Shown: piece by piece, positions 23,918 to 34,508 of the stretch
How positions within the stretch are numbered: the first letter of the stretch is position 1
Layout: every line of letters begins with the position of its first letter
NCBI GenBank assembly: GCA_015227615.1
Contig: JAALGZ010000028.1
Coordinates: forward strand, 62,001 to 126,000
Length of the DNA: 64,000 bases
Direction of reading: 5' to 3'
DNA from: Labyrinthula sp. Ha
Lineage: Eukaryota > Sar > Bigyra > Labyrinthulida > Labyrinthulaceae
Translations under genes and position numbers: made by a program
Notes under the pieces: generated by a model
What the model was told of the DNA's origin: nothing
Databases searched by the model: none
What the model saw: only the letters and a program-made list of their open reading frames with translations

Positions 23918-26900
23918 GTGAGAGGATTAATTTAACAAAGAGAAGAAATCAGTGTAGTTTTTCACCAATATTTTATACAGAGAAAGAAATCTACTTTATA
24001 TCCCAAAGCCCATGATTCTAAAAGAAATCTCTCGGATGTCAGAGAAAGTTGAGCCCACTCAATAAACTTTTTATCGAGGGAAATAATTATAATTAGGTCT
24101 AGGAGTCAATAATACGGTACCTTAACTTATAAATCTTCTTTCATTACGGTTACTCTATACGGTATGCCTTTGATTTTGCTAAATAAATGCGAGGTATAAT
24201 ATAGTAACATATTAGAATAAACAGAGAGCACTGATTATAGATAGTTCCATTGCTATAGAGCGAGCATAATCTCCAATTGTTATTATTTAATCATATCAAT
24301 TACATGATTGGGTTACTTCTAAGTTATTTATGAGTATTATGTACTCAATAAAGTTCTCAGAAGCTAGTCAAATTCTTTTATAGATTCAGAGATGAAAGAG
24401 ATAATTCGAGTTAGAAAGAATACGTGTGATAAGGCTTATATATATGTACAGATAATCTGAGAATGAGCTCATTTCCCTCTTCACTTAATCAAGGTGGAAC
24501 TTCTTTTTGCACTTTTAGAAAAAAGGTGTTTGGTAACTCTAAGGCAAATTATTGAGGTTGAGCAAAGTTTCTTGCTACGTTTGTTTTAGCTAATTGGTTC
24601 CCGGTGTGTATAGGTTTCATTGTACTGCAATAATCTATGGGATAGATGGTTTTTGTTAGAAAATTGCTAGGATTTAATTATTTAGGACTTTCCACTATTA
24701 GAAACTACATTACAACTAGATTTAGAATTCCAAACGTTCCCAATAAGAGACTTTCGGAAAGGATCATCTTCATAATAAGTAAACTACAGCAAGCAAAATG
24801 TTAGGAATATTTTTGTTTTATCGATTACGACTCCATACTAAGGTGCTCGATATGTTTTCTGAAATTTCATTCGAAATTCTTCGGTATAATAGGTTTATGT
24901 TGAACAAGTATAAATTTTTATTCAATGTAATATACTTTACTAAAGAAAATTTAGCTTGCAGGATTGGGTATTATCAACCTTCACCAGGATAGCGTATTTC
25001 CAAGTACAGCGAGAATTTTTTCAGATGGATTACTATATAAATGCTATCTACGAAGCTTACTGGGTAGAAAAATAGAAAAACATATCGAATCCTACACTAA
25101 AAGTTGACAATTCGATTTTTTTGCCGTGTGATATTTTGCTTATGTAGTAATATTTATGGCCTAAACAAACTAACAGATTTTTGGAGGCTACTTGGAGGTT
25201 GGAAACACTTTGATCTCTCAAGGAGGAAATATATGACTGAAAACACTCTCTTGCATCTTACAGGAATTGCATCCACGAAACAAAGCCGTGATAATATTTT
25301 CTTGTCCTAGCAATAAAAACTATTAACGAATTTATTTTAAAGTCATAATGGCAGGGGGTTCTGCTTTTATCATTAACAAGCTAAAATTCCCAAGTTTTAG
25401 TTTCACTTGTATTATATTTAGGTTTTCCAAGGTAAATGAAATCTTCAAATTACTTATGTTTTCGCCAAATTGTGATATCCATAAAATTAAGATTTTATGC
25501 CTAATCTAACTTTTATTCGGAACACTTTAATTTGTAGAAAAATTATACAAGAGTATTTATAAGGTGGAGTGGCCATATTACAAGAATTGAGTACGAATTC
25601 TTCTTTGACATGTCAATAAATCTGGTTGATTCCTGTGACAACTCAATTTGGAATAAGATTAACCCAGGTGGATGTAATACTTTACGAGGTGATGCCTGGG
25701 TTCATCTACCAGAGCATATTAAGGAAGATATAGAATACTACTGAATATATAACGAATAACTGTGCATTGTTAAAATACTAAGAGTTGCTCTGTTCGTCGT
25801 TTTATCTGGTTGATATGTGTTATACGCCTTATATTCCATGTAAAACTTTACGAGGACATTCCTTTGATAGAAGTGTGGTAACACATGTATAAATTTGGTT
25901 GCTTAATTATCTTTGGGTTACTACTTTGCCCAACTATATGATAAAGATATGTCATCAATATTATATACTGTCTACTCTTAATGACATTGTAAAAGCATTT
26001 TCTATTTCTGTCTATGATTAACTATTGGATACGTCAAATGACGTAATATCCTGCAAACCAGGTTACTACTATACTTGGAATACCTGATTATAGCTCTAGG
26101 TTTTGTAAAGCAATCAATGTTTCTACTATCTATGCCTATCTATGGTTATCTCTCTTTTTCTTTCCGTCCTCTTGGCTTCATTAGATGAATTTCCAGAGTA
26201 CCTAATTTCCCTGCACAAATCCCCTGAATTCTCAGAATCCTGAGCAAGACACCTATTAGGATACAACTCCAATCGCAAGTGAAATCTTATTACAAAATAC
26301 TTTAATTAAATCATGCCAAAGCGGAGAAGCTCAAAACAAGGAATAAAATCACATATCAAGGTAATAAGGAATCTTTTAAAATAAATGAATATAGTCGGAG
26401 CAAGTTTCAGCTCATTTATGTTAATTTAACTAGAAGATGTAGAAGAAAGATTTCTAGGGTGTCATACAGTATCGGGTTCCAAGTAGTATGGATACGTTAT
26501 TACGATTTTTTTAGAATAAGTTTTGTGTTGGAGTAGTTCTGTTGGAGAAGATGTCGATAGTTTCAGCTACGTTTGAGATCGTGAAAGCTGCTTTTATTTC
26601 TTTGTCTATACGGGCTACGGATGGACTTCGGTATATTGATGCGAGGTTGATTCTCAGTTGCATCCTGGGTACAAGGAGGTGTTTAAGCTGATTCCACATT
26701 GGGATTGATATATTCCATAGATTTAGTTGTAATGCTTTTTTTTTCTCAGGTCAGCATGGAGATCCAGTTAGTTTGGACAATAGTTGAATATAGGCAAGGG
26801 AATTTTTTGTTGATTAGCGCTGTTCTGTGGTATTCTGCCGGTTCCAACTGATAATCCATGCATGATGCAAATGTTGACCATCTGTCCAATATCTGGTAAT

Positions 26901-29900
26901 CTCCTCACAGGTGAATTAGGTTACGAAATTTGTAGTTTCGATGAACCTTTATGATCTAAATAAGTTTAATTTCTTTTATTCATTGATGTTGTTTATATAG
27001 AGAGAACCATAACAACCCCACTCTTTTAAAACATACTCTACTTACTTTTATGTTGAAGTTAGCCCCTAAAGGTAACATCTTTCTCCTTTCAATGCTATTT
27101 GATTGGTCATTAAGCCCTTTTAAGAGACAAATCTGACCTGTTATAATAAATCCATAATACGAAACGTAGAAATTTACAAAAAAATAATGTTTTTTTGTTA
27201 CCGATTCCATCGAGTAGAGCTTTCAGGGTATTTTTGGTATTACTTTAAACATCCAAGGCATATAATAAGTCTTCCAGAAAAGGAGATCTCTAAAAATAAT
27301 GTATCGGTAAAAGGTTCAATACTAAGATGGTGTAGGTTATCCGTTGTTTACATTTAATACTTTCAACAGGGTCCTATAACTTTAACATGTAGTTCTTGTA
27401 ACCTAAAGCACAAATCTATTGAATTTTCTTTCTCAAAACATCAATTCTTGTCGTACAAAACCCACATACTGTTTTAGTGCTTAAAACTAGTATGTGTTTA
27501 TACTGAATTCGAAGCAATAAATAATGTGTGCAAATTTAATCCAGGTAGCATCGTCGCGGGAAAATTTTACCCCTACTTCAAATGCATTCAATATTCAAAT
27601 CAAATTTGAGCATCAGCGGACAAACAGAACGGAAATCAATTTCAATCCCTCTTTTCAGGACAGTATAATGGATATATATTGGGCTAAGATATTGTTTTCA
27701 AGTCTAAGATAAGCTGAAATTATGTTCAATACATAGGACTTTGTCTAAATGTTGTTTGAACCTATTTAATATTTATACGTGATTATTACAATGCATAGAA
27801 TGTCGCATAGATTTCAACGTAAGCTAGTTTACTGTATCAGGGTTTGCACTTTGCTTGATTTCCTGCTATAAACAGAGTTTGTATTTCCTGTTCTCGATTT
27901 ATGTTTTGGCGTTATACTAGTATTGAATAAAACATGTTTTAAATAGTATCATGCAATTGGACATATATTCCAGTTGCCCGTTTTCTATTCAATATATCCA
28001 GTTTTAAATATCAAACAACCCAAGTCATTGGAAGAATAGAATTTAAAGGGGGGGAGGATACAGGTAAGGTTGGATTGCCTAAAACTCTTGCATAAAAATT
28101 GAGCTTTGATTACTCTGTTCAAGTTACTTTTTATTGAGGAGATGAAAGTACATGGTCAATTATAATTTTTTATAGAGGTGTTTAACGTTTTTTAGCTGGC
28201 ATTTTTTCTGGATTCATCGTGATTAAGTTTGATATTGAAAATTTTGAGTATAATACCCATTACTCAATAGTTTTCAGATGTTTTTTTCGAATTCATTTTC
28301 ATTTGATGTTACTATATTTAATTCGAATGTGGTTTGTTATATATATTGTGGGCTATAAGCTACCCCTTTTCACATTTGTTATGGGTTTTACATTCTTCAT
28401 AGCAAGTAATGTAATTTAGAATCTTGACCTAAGAAATATTGTGCAATTCTGGATTTCTATATTCAAAATAACCCTATCTTTGTTATTCCTTCGATTATTT
28501 TATAAGAGGGTGTCAGTCGCCAAAAATGGTGCCATTAACTAGTGTGTCGACTTTATATAAGAATATGGGTTTTATCTGGAGGTTTGTTCGAAGCTTCTAT
28601 CTCCCTCCCCTTAAGATATAGATTAGAGCTTACTAGCTGGTCTGTATGGTTTGTATTCACGTTTCAATATAAAATTATTCTAGCTATCTTCTATCCAGTT
28701 TGGTTCGCTAACTCGATTACTTATCATTTTTTCTCGAAGCATCAGGAAAATTAAGCTCTCCAAAGAGTTTTAAAGCCAATAGGTTAGTGATCGATTCGAT
28801 AATGTTCTGACATCTCCGTCCTGCTCTTTTTTATTTATTAAAAAATATATATATCACTGTTGATTTATTGGAGTTGAATCGTTGGTTATATAAGTTAATT
28901 TCGTTTCTTTCTGTCATGGCTACCTCTTTGTTAATCAGTGCGCCTACGTCTTCCTATCTCGTCTTGGCAATGCTTTTCTCGGTACACACCATTCTAGTTT
29001 AAATTTATTTACTTTATCTAGTTTGTTTGATAAGTAACTTGGTATCTGGGAAGAAGTAAGACATTAGTTCATTTGATGGCATGAAGTGTGCCTTTGACTC
29101 AATTGTCCTCAGCATCAAAGTTGAGAAACGATACTATGAGCGCCCATATGTAAAACAGTTTTTACATCAGAGTCTAGCATGCTTATCTCTCTCTGTAAGC
29201 TCTAGTTTACTATCCATCGGATTCAACTCTTAATAAATTCAGTTTTAGATCCTACGAATATCACTATTTGCTATATCTTGGTGAGATTCTTCTATTATTT
29301 ATCCAATTATTTTGAGTAATCTTTGTACTCTTTGATGGATTCTATAGCGTTAGAATTATTATATCTCAGAACTATTTTACTTGTTTTCCTTTGTTTTCAT
29401 CAAATGCTAGGTCTTTGACCATATTACCACAGAAATACTTATAGATCAGCGTGTTTAGAAGGTTCGCTATGACAAATATACCCTTTCCGAAGGCTGATGG
29501 CTTCCCAAGGTAGGAACTAGCATATAGCCTCTTAAAACATCTAAGCGCTGTGATAACAAGTCTTAAATATATTCGTTTTTCTATATTTCTTGAAAGCAAA
29601 TGCTTTCAAGGACCATTATTAACAAACCTACGAGGTGTAGGAATAGGTTGAGCTCCGTACCAGAAGCGCAACCACCATTGAGAGAAAATACACGAGGCAA
29701 GTTATCTGCATGTGGGCTCACTAGGTCTGGGATTGCTCTAGGCTCCGGATAGCGTAATTTGAGGTTCAATAAAAGTCTGTCCACCTATGTGGGTTAGGTT
29801 GCAATAACCATGCTATAGCACTATAATAAAGACTTAGCCGTTAGACGCTAAATTAACATTTAAGCACTTGAGATAAAAGAAATCTCGATTATAAGGTTTA

Positions 29901-30088
29901 CCAAAAGAGACGACAGATCAGATATTGATTTTCCTTCTTTCAGTGTGTTGTACAAAGTTTTGACTCCACGCAGGAGCCACAGTGAACGCTCATTCAGAAC
30001 TCAGCTAGTCACTTGGGGACTTTTTCCGAGTGAACGAGTGAATCTGAGTTCGTCTCGTTGCTATGTTGATTAAGGAATCAGGAGCTCA
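23918..30088. other. Gene-poor AT-rich stretch (copy 2)
   Basis: Same content as 1-6168; no supported gene. Differences from copy 1 are scattered single bases plus length changes in runs, for example the G run near 28046. Confidence 0.6.
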
Positions 30089-30109
30089 TTGATAACTTCT
30101 AAGTTAGGA

Positions 30110-30421
30110 ATGGTTTGCGAATTTTTGAAGAAAGAATTTATGTTTTTCTTATTTGCAAGCAGAGTTGCACACAACAGAATACTAACAGTAGAAGTGTATC
30201 TCCATGAAATTGACCGCCCTCGGAAAAGCCAAGAGTCAAAGCTTGAGGTCTTAAGAACTAATATTAAAATTGTAGAAACATCGCTGACTAATCAAGTACT
30301 ATTAAATGAGCTTTATGAAAGAGTACTGAAGACTCAAACTCCTTTGGCACTAAGAAGTATTTGGTCAAACTTCGCTAACACGTTTAACCATTGCTTAATA
30401 ATTTTTAAAGAACGAATTTAG
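30110..30421 (+). CDS. Possible small ORF upstream of the LRR-like gene (copy 2)
   Basis: Counterpart of 6190-6501, identical apart from one Leu-to-Phe change near the start. It has 103 codons from ATG and ends in TAG, 186 bases before the LRR-like ATG. No motif is recognised, and chance remains a fair explanation. Confidence 0.25.
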   Translation: MVCEFLKKEFMFFLFASRVAHNRILTVEVYLHEIDRPRKSQESKLEVLRTNIKIVETSLTNQVLLNELYERVLKTQTPLALRSIWSNFANTFNHCLIIFKERI

Positions 30422-30607
30422 GTCTTAAAGTTTAGTGACTAAATTTTGATAGTTATCATTTTTTTATCAAGTATTTTTATTACTATAAGCCCAAAATAAT
30501 AATATAAATTTGAAACTGGGCGCAGAAACTGGCTTGTTTCTTGTTCTTGATATGATTGGATAAACTTTTTTGTTTGATTGGATAGAATAAATGTCATACA
30601 GAACTGA

Positions 30608-31810
30608 ATGAATTCCGACAACAAAAAGTTAGGTATGTTATATTTTTACACACAACTTCCTTCAATTCTAACTCTTGCAGGAAAGTATTCTTCTGGATAT
30701 GAAGAAACTACACCTAATTTATCTCACTTAACAACAAAGCTTCAAAGGTTCCCAGTATCGGTTCTTAAAGTTGAAAATTTGAACAAGAAACAGATTGAAA
30801 AGTACTTTGATAAAATAACCGAAATAATTCAATTATGTGGAAATGTTGAAAGTATTTGGTTTGATAAAACAATTTCACATCCTAAGACTTTGCTGACAAT
30901 TCTAAGTTTATTTACTTTGAAGTGCAAAGATATAAAATCTATTCAGTTTAAAGAAATTAAACTGAATGTATTTAAAGAAAATAATGCAAAAGATTTCTTT
31001 GACTACATAAATAAGTTTTCATTTTTAGAAGAAATTGAATTTTTTGTTCTAAATTGTTCTAGAAGAAAAAATATGAAAGAATTTAAGAACCAGCTAGTAG
31101 GGAACTTTACTGTTGATCAAATGGAGAATCTATCAACTTTAAGAATACCTTCTTTAAGTGGAGTTTTTCATTCAATGTCAAAATATTCAGCTTCTGTATT
31201 ATCTAATTTATCTTTAGTTGAATTTTATATTTGTGGTGAAGTTGATTTAATAGAGTTGAATAAATTTGTTAATTCAGTTGCTTTGAATAATAAACAAGAA
31301 TATAATTTCAAATTGAGAGCGAAATTTCCACAAGCAGATATAAAAGGAACTGAGGTATTTCTTTTTTTATTTTCCAAAGCTTTGAAAAATTATTCTTTCA
31401 AAGATTTCGATTTAGAATTATATCTACTTCTTCCTTTGAAATTTTCAGCATTTTCTTATTTATTAGATAATATTCAGAAATATCTTCCTTCTGATAATAA
31501 AAGTATTATTACAACAAATTTTGCAAAAAAAAGAGGAATGAGAAATATTGATAAACTCCCTTTGGTAAATGTCGGTAAGAATGCAAATAAGAAATTGGTT
31601 TTTGGAACTCCAGAGTGGATGCAACAGGAGTTAGAAAAAAAGATGAAAATAAGTTGTAAAGTTTCTGGTTTACTTCAATATTTTGATTGGAAAAATTATA
31701 GTCATATTGTTTTCTTTACTATGGCAAAGAATACAGAAGTTTTAAGAACACATCAAGCAAGATTTAATGTCCTGGATAGAAATGCAGGTGTTTTCTCTGG
31801 AGGATATTAA
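30608..31810 (+). CDS. LRR-like hypothetical protein, complete copy
   Basis: A single-exon frame of 400 codons from ATG 30608 to TAA. A TGA sits directly before the ATG in frame, so the start cannot lie further upstream without splicing. The protein has no signal peptide or clear membrane span. Its hydrophobic residues recur in short L-x-x-L/I-x-F patterns with spacing near 30 residues, reminiscent of degenerate leucine-rich repeats, mainly between about residues 70 and 230. The C-terminal third is basic (KKRGMRN, KKMKIS). I do not recognise a named family, so interaction scaffold or recognition protein is only a guess. It converges on the FYR-GNAT gene, with 223 bases between the stops. Its nine differences from copy 1 all change amino acids and fall at residues 115-139 and 343-369. 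Confidence 0.8.
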   Translation: MNSDNKKLGMLYFYTQLPSILTLAGKYSSGYEETTPNLSHLTTKLQRFPVSVLKVENLNKKQIEKYFDKITEIIQLCGNVESIWFDKTISHPKTLLTILSLFTLKCKDIKSIQFKEIKLNVFKENNAKDFFDYINKFSFLEEIEFFVLNCSRRKNMKEFKNQLVGNFTVDQMENLSTLRIPSLSGVFHSMSKYSASVLSNLSLVEFYICGEVDLIELNKFVNSVALNNKQEYNFKLRAKFPQADIKGTEVFLFLFSKALKNYSFKDFDLELYLLLPLKFSAFSYLLDNIQKYLPSDNKSIITTNFAKKRGMRNIDKLPLVNVGKNANKKLVFGTPEWMQQELEKKMKISCKVSGLLQYFDWKNYSHIVFFTMAKNTEVLRTHQARFNVLDRNAGVFSGGY

Positions 31811-32033
31811 ATACAGAATTCAATATATTTTATTCCTAATTTGAACTATATATACATAGATATTGAAAAATATCTCTTTAATCAGTTCATTTTATTTATT
31901 CTCCTTAATAGTTTTTAAGAAAAATATTTTAATTTCTTCTTAACTTTAACTGCCTGTCTTTGAGAATTTAGTTTGAAGTGATATAAGAAAAAATCGCTTA
32001 AAAGACTAACAAAAATATATGAAAGTTTTTTTC

Positions 32034-34367
32034 TTACATTTTTATATATTCACTTCTCTTGAGACTTTTTGCAAAACATTTATGAGCTTCTTCAAGTTTA
32101 TCAAACTCTTTCACCCAAAGAACACTTAATTCTTTATGCTTAAAGAAAAAATTAAGTCTTTTACTGTCCATCATAACTTCTTGACAAACTTCTCTTGTTT
32201 TTTCTGGAACTCTTTGTTCCGGCATTTTTATCAAATCTCTTAACCCAGAAATAAAACCTTCAACTTTACTTGTCCAAAAAACTTGAGATGATGCTGATGC
32301 TCGTGCAAGATAAGCGAAATTATAATTGGCAGAAGAAATTTGCTGACCCATTAATCGAAGAAAATTTACAACTAGAGAACCTAATCCTTTTTTCTTAAAC
32401 TCATTTCTTGTTGCAAGTGAAGCAATATCACCAAAAATCCAATCTGTCTCGTGTTTTAAATCATTAACACCAAATAAACCAATAGTTGCTGCACAAAGAA
32501 CTTTTCTATGTACTCTTAAAACTACTGAAAAAACAGGAATATCAGGAAAAGGGTTCTCAAAAGCAGCTATTGAAACGTCAGCAAGCTCAGAATAAAAGAT
32601 TGCACTAATTTGAGAACCAATTTTATAACTTAGAAGTGTTTCGTCTTCTCCAAGAATGAAAACATTATTTGATTCTTGAACGGTTCTTCGAGTACTTTTA
32701 AGCCTGGTTAATTTTTCATTGAAAGACTTTGACAATAAAAGATTAAAGGAAATGTTTTTTCCTTTCAACTGTTTTGAAAGAAAAGTAAATGAAGAAATAA
32801 TTCTTGAGAAAATATCGCTGGAGAAGTCATTTTTTGGAAAAACAGTATGTATTTTTCGTTGTGTTATTGCAGCATAACTTTTGAATTTACTGGTAAATCC
32901 TTCAAAAGTTTCTTCGCTAACTCTTCCAAAATCTGTTCTTCTAAATTTATTTCTTGAACCATTTTCATCATATCTTCCTAAATTTTTTCTAACTAATTTA
33001 TCTCTTCTTCTTAAATCAATGTCTAAATAAATATCAAACTTTCTTCTTAATTCACCTAATTTTGATTTCACATAATTTTTTTCATTAAACAAATCTAAAT
33101 TTGGATTATAAGTGCTTGAAAAGCTTTTCATCTTAATCTCACCAATTTCTTTTTGGTTTTCAAAAATATAATTTTCACAACATTCGGAACCTAAACACCC
33201 TTCAATAAATTTTTTAAACCCATCAAGACCAAATTCATGAGCACCCCAGAAATTAGTATTTCCTTGTTGTTGTCCTAATTCAGCTCTTGTTGAATTAAGT
33301 TCAATAGCCATATCCATCCAAGCTTTTGAAGGAGTTGTTGCAATCCAATATTTTCCACTTAAAGTATGTGTTAATTTAAACATAGGTCCATCTTCACCAG
33401 CTAAAATTTCATTTAAATATTCAACTTTTTCATCTGGATTTTTATAACACCAAAAAACAGAAATACTTTTATATCCAACAGGATACATAAATTTATTTGT
33501 ATTATATTTTTCCCATCCTTTTCCTGCAATTGGAACACCGCGACCTAAAGAAACAAGTTGCTTTCTAGTTCCTATTCTTGGCATATTTAAAGGATCAAGT
33601 TTTTCAACTATTTCTCTTTTTTTTGAAATATCTGATAATAAATATTCTGATAATTTTCTTTTTGAAGTTGATTTCCTTAAAGATATTGAATCTGAAGTTG
33701 CAAAAACTAAACTTGATATTTTTTCTTTTTCTAGTTTTAATAAATATTTATTTTCTTCTTTTTGTAACTCAACTGGTGCATTATTTAATAAAGTATTCAC
33801 ATAAACTGGATTTAGTTCAGAATTATATTTTTCATGAGCTAAGACAAAATCAACTAAACAAAACCAATTTGCCGTTTTTATACTTTCAAAAACTTCGTCA
33901 AACATCTTATCCAGATTTTCTGAAGAAACAGAAAATTGAAGAAATAACTTTTTAAAATCTTCAAATGCACATTTTACAGTCATTAATATATCATATGTCA
34001 GCAAGTTAGATTCAGAATTTTTTATATCAGGTTTCTTTTTTATTTTTGGAGTTATCCAGTTTTCAATCCAGAAATCTTGCTTCCATAAAGTTTGAATTGT
34101 TTCTTTTCGTAAAGCATTTTTGAAAAAAACAAGGCAATCAAAAACTCTTTTCCTAAGTAGAATAATTCTTTTTCTAGCAGGAATTATTTCAATTGGTACC
34201 TCTTTTGACAAACTAATCCCAGTGTCCAAACTTGTATTTACTAACGGTTGCGGATGGTTTTGACTTGAATTCAGCTTTGAGTCCAACTCTGAATAATTTT
34301 TTGGATATAATATCAATTCAGATACTGAATTTTTACTGTGAGAATGTCCACTTGCGGGTTCTGACAT
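32034..34367 (-). CDS. FYRN-FYRC and GNAT-domain protein, likely nuclear
   Basis: A single-exon gene of 777 codons from the first in-frame ATG at 34367 (the frame is open to 34508 but without an ATG) to TAA. Residues about 291-353 match FYRN (PVGYKSISVFW, then LNEILAGEDGPMF) and about 371-403 match FYRC (FWGAHEFGLDGFKKFIEG, then NYIF). These paired modules occur in Trithorax/MLL, JARID demethylases and TBRG1, all chromatin factors. Residues about 608-713 look like a GNAT fold, with the acetyl-CoA loop KKKGLGS at 658-664 after a SLATRNEF strand and a C-terminal FWTSKVEGF block. A helical N-terminal half and a charged middle link them. Inference: an acetyltransferase-like chromatin protein tethered by FYR. 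I do not know a named protein with this order. The GNAT substrate is unknown. Confidence 0.8.
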   Translation of the reverse strand: MSEPASGHSHSKNSVSELILYPKNYSELDSKLNSSQNHPQPLVNTSLDTGISLSKEVPIEIIPARKRIILLRKRVFDCLVFFKNALRKETIQTLWKQDFWIENWITPKIKKKPDIKNSESNLLTYDILMTVKCAFEDFKKLFLQFSVSSENLDKMFDEVFESIKTANWFCLVDFVLAHEKYNSELNPVYVNTLLNNAPVELQKEENKYLLKLEKEKISSLVFATSDSISLRKSTSKRKLSEYLLSDISKKREIVEKLDPLNMPRIGTRKQLVSLGRGVPIAGKGWEKYNTNKFMYPVGYKSISVFWCYKNPDEKVEYLNEILAGEDGPMFKLTHTLSGKYWIATTPSKAWMDMAIELNSTRAELGQQQGNTNFWGAHEFGLDGFKKFIEGCLGSECCENYIFENQKEIGEIKMKSFSSTYNPNLDLFNEKNYVKSKLGELRRKFDIYLDIDLRRRDKLVRKNLGRYDENGSRNKFRRTDFGRVSEETFEGFTSKFKSYAAITQRKIHTVFPKNDFSSDIFSRIISSFTFLSKQLKGKNISFNLLLSKSFNEKLTRLKSTRRTVQESNNVFILGEDETLLSYKIGSQISAIFYSELADVSIAAFENPFPDIPVFSVVLRVHRKVLCAATIGLFGVNDLKHETDWIFGDIASLATRNEFKKKGLGSLVVNFLRLMGQQISSANYNFAYLARASASSQVFWTSKVEGFISGLRDLIKMPEQRVPEKTREVCQEVMMDSKRLNFFFKHKELSVLWVKEFDKLEEAHKCFAKSLKRSEYIKM

Positions 34368-34508
34368 TATTTTTCCTATTTTGTTGTCGTTTACAGTTAT
34401 CTCTTTTCTTGGACAATTGGTATTTACAATCAACAGTAATGTAGTATTATCAATTTTCTTATCTTTTTCTCCAGGTGAATTTTGGGAAACATGCGCATAA
34501 GTGCACAA

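Larger units (their letters stand above)
23918..31723. repeat. Segmental duplication, copy 2 (partner 1-7803)
   Basis: Second copy of the block described at the window start. The match begins at 23918 only because copy 1 is cut by the window edge; it may extend further left in the chromosome. Here the LRR-like gene continues past the point where copy 1 is interrupted. Together with the intervening 16 kb this is either a tandem duplication of a unit of about 24 kb or two dispersed copies brought together by rearrangement. Confidence 0.95.
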
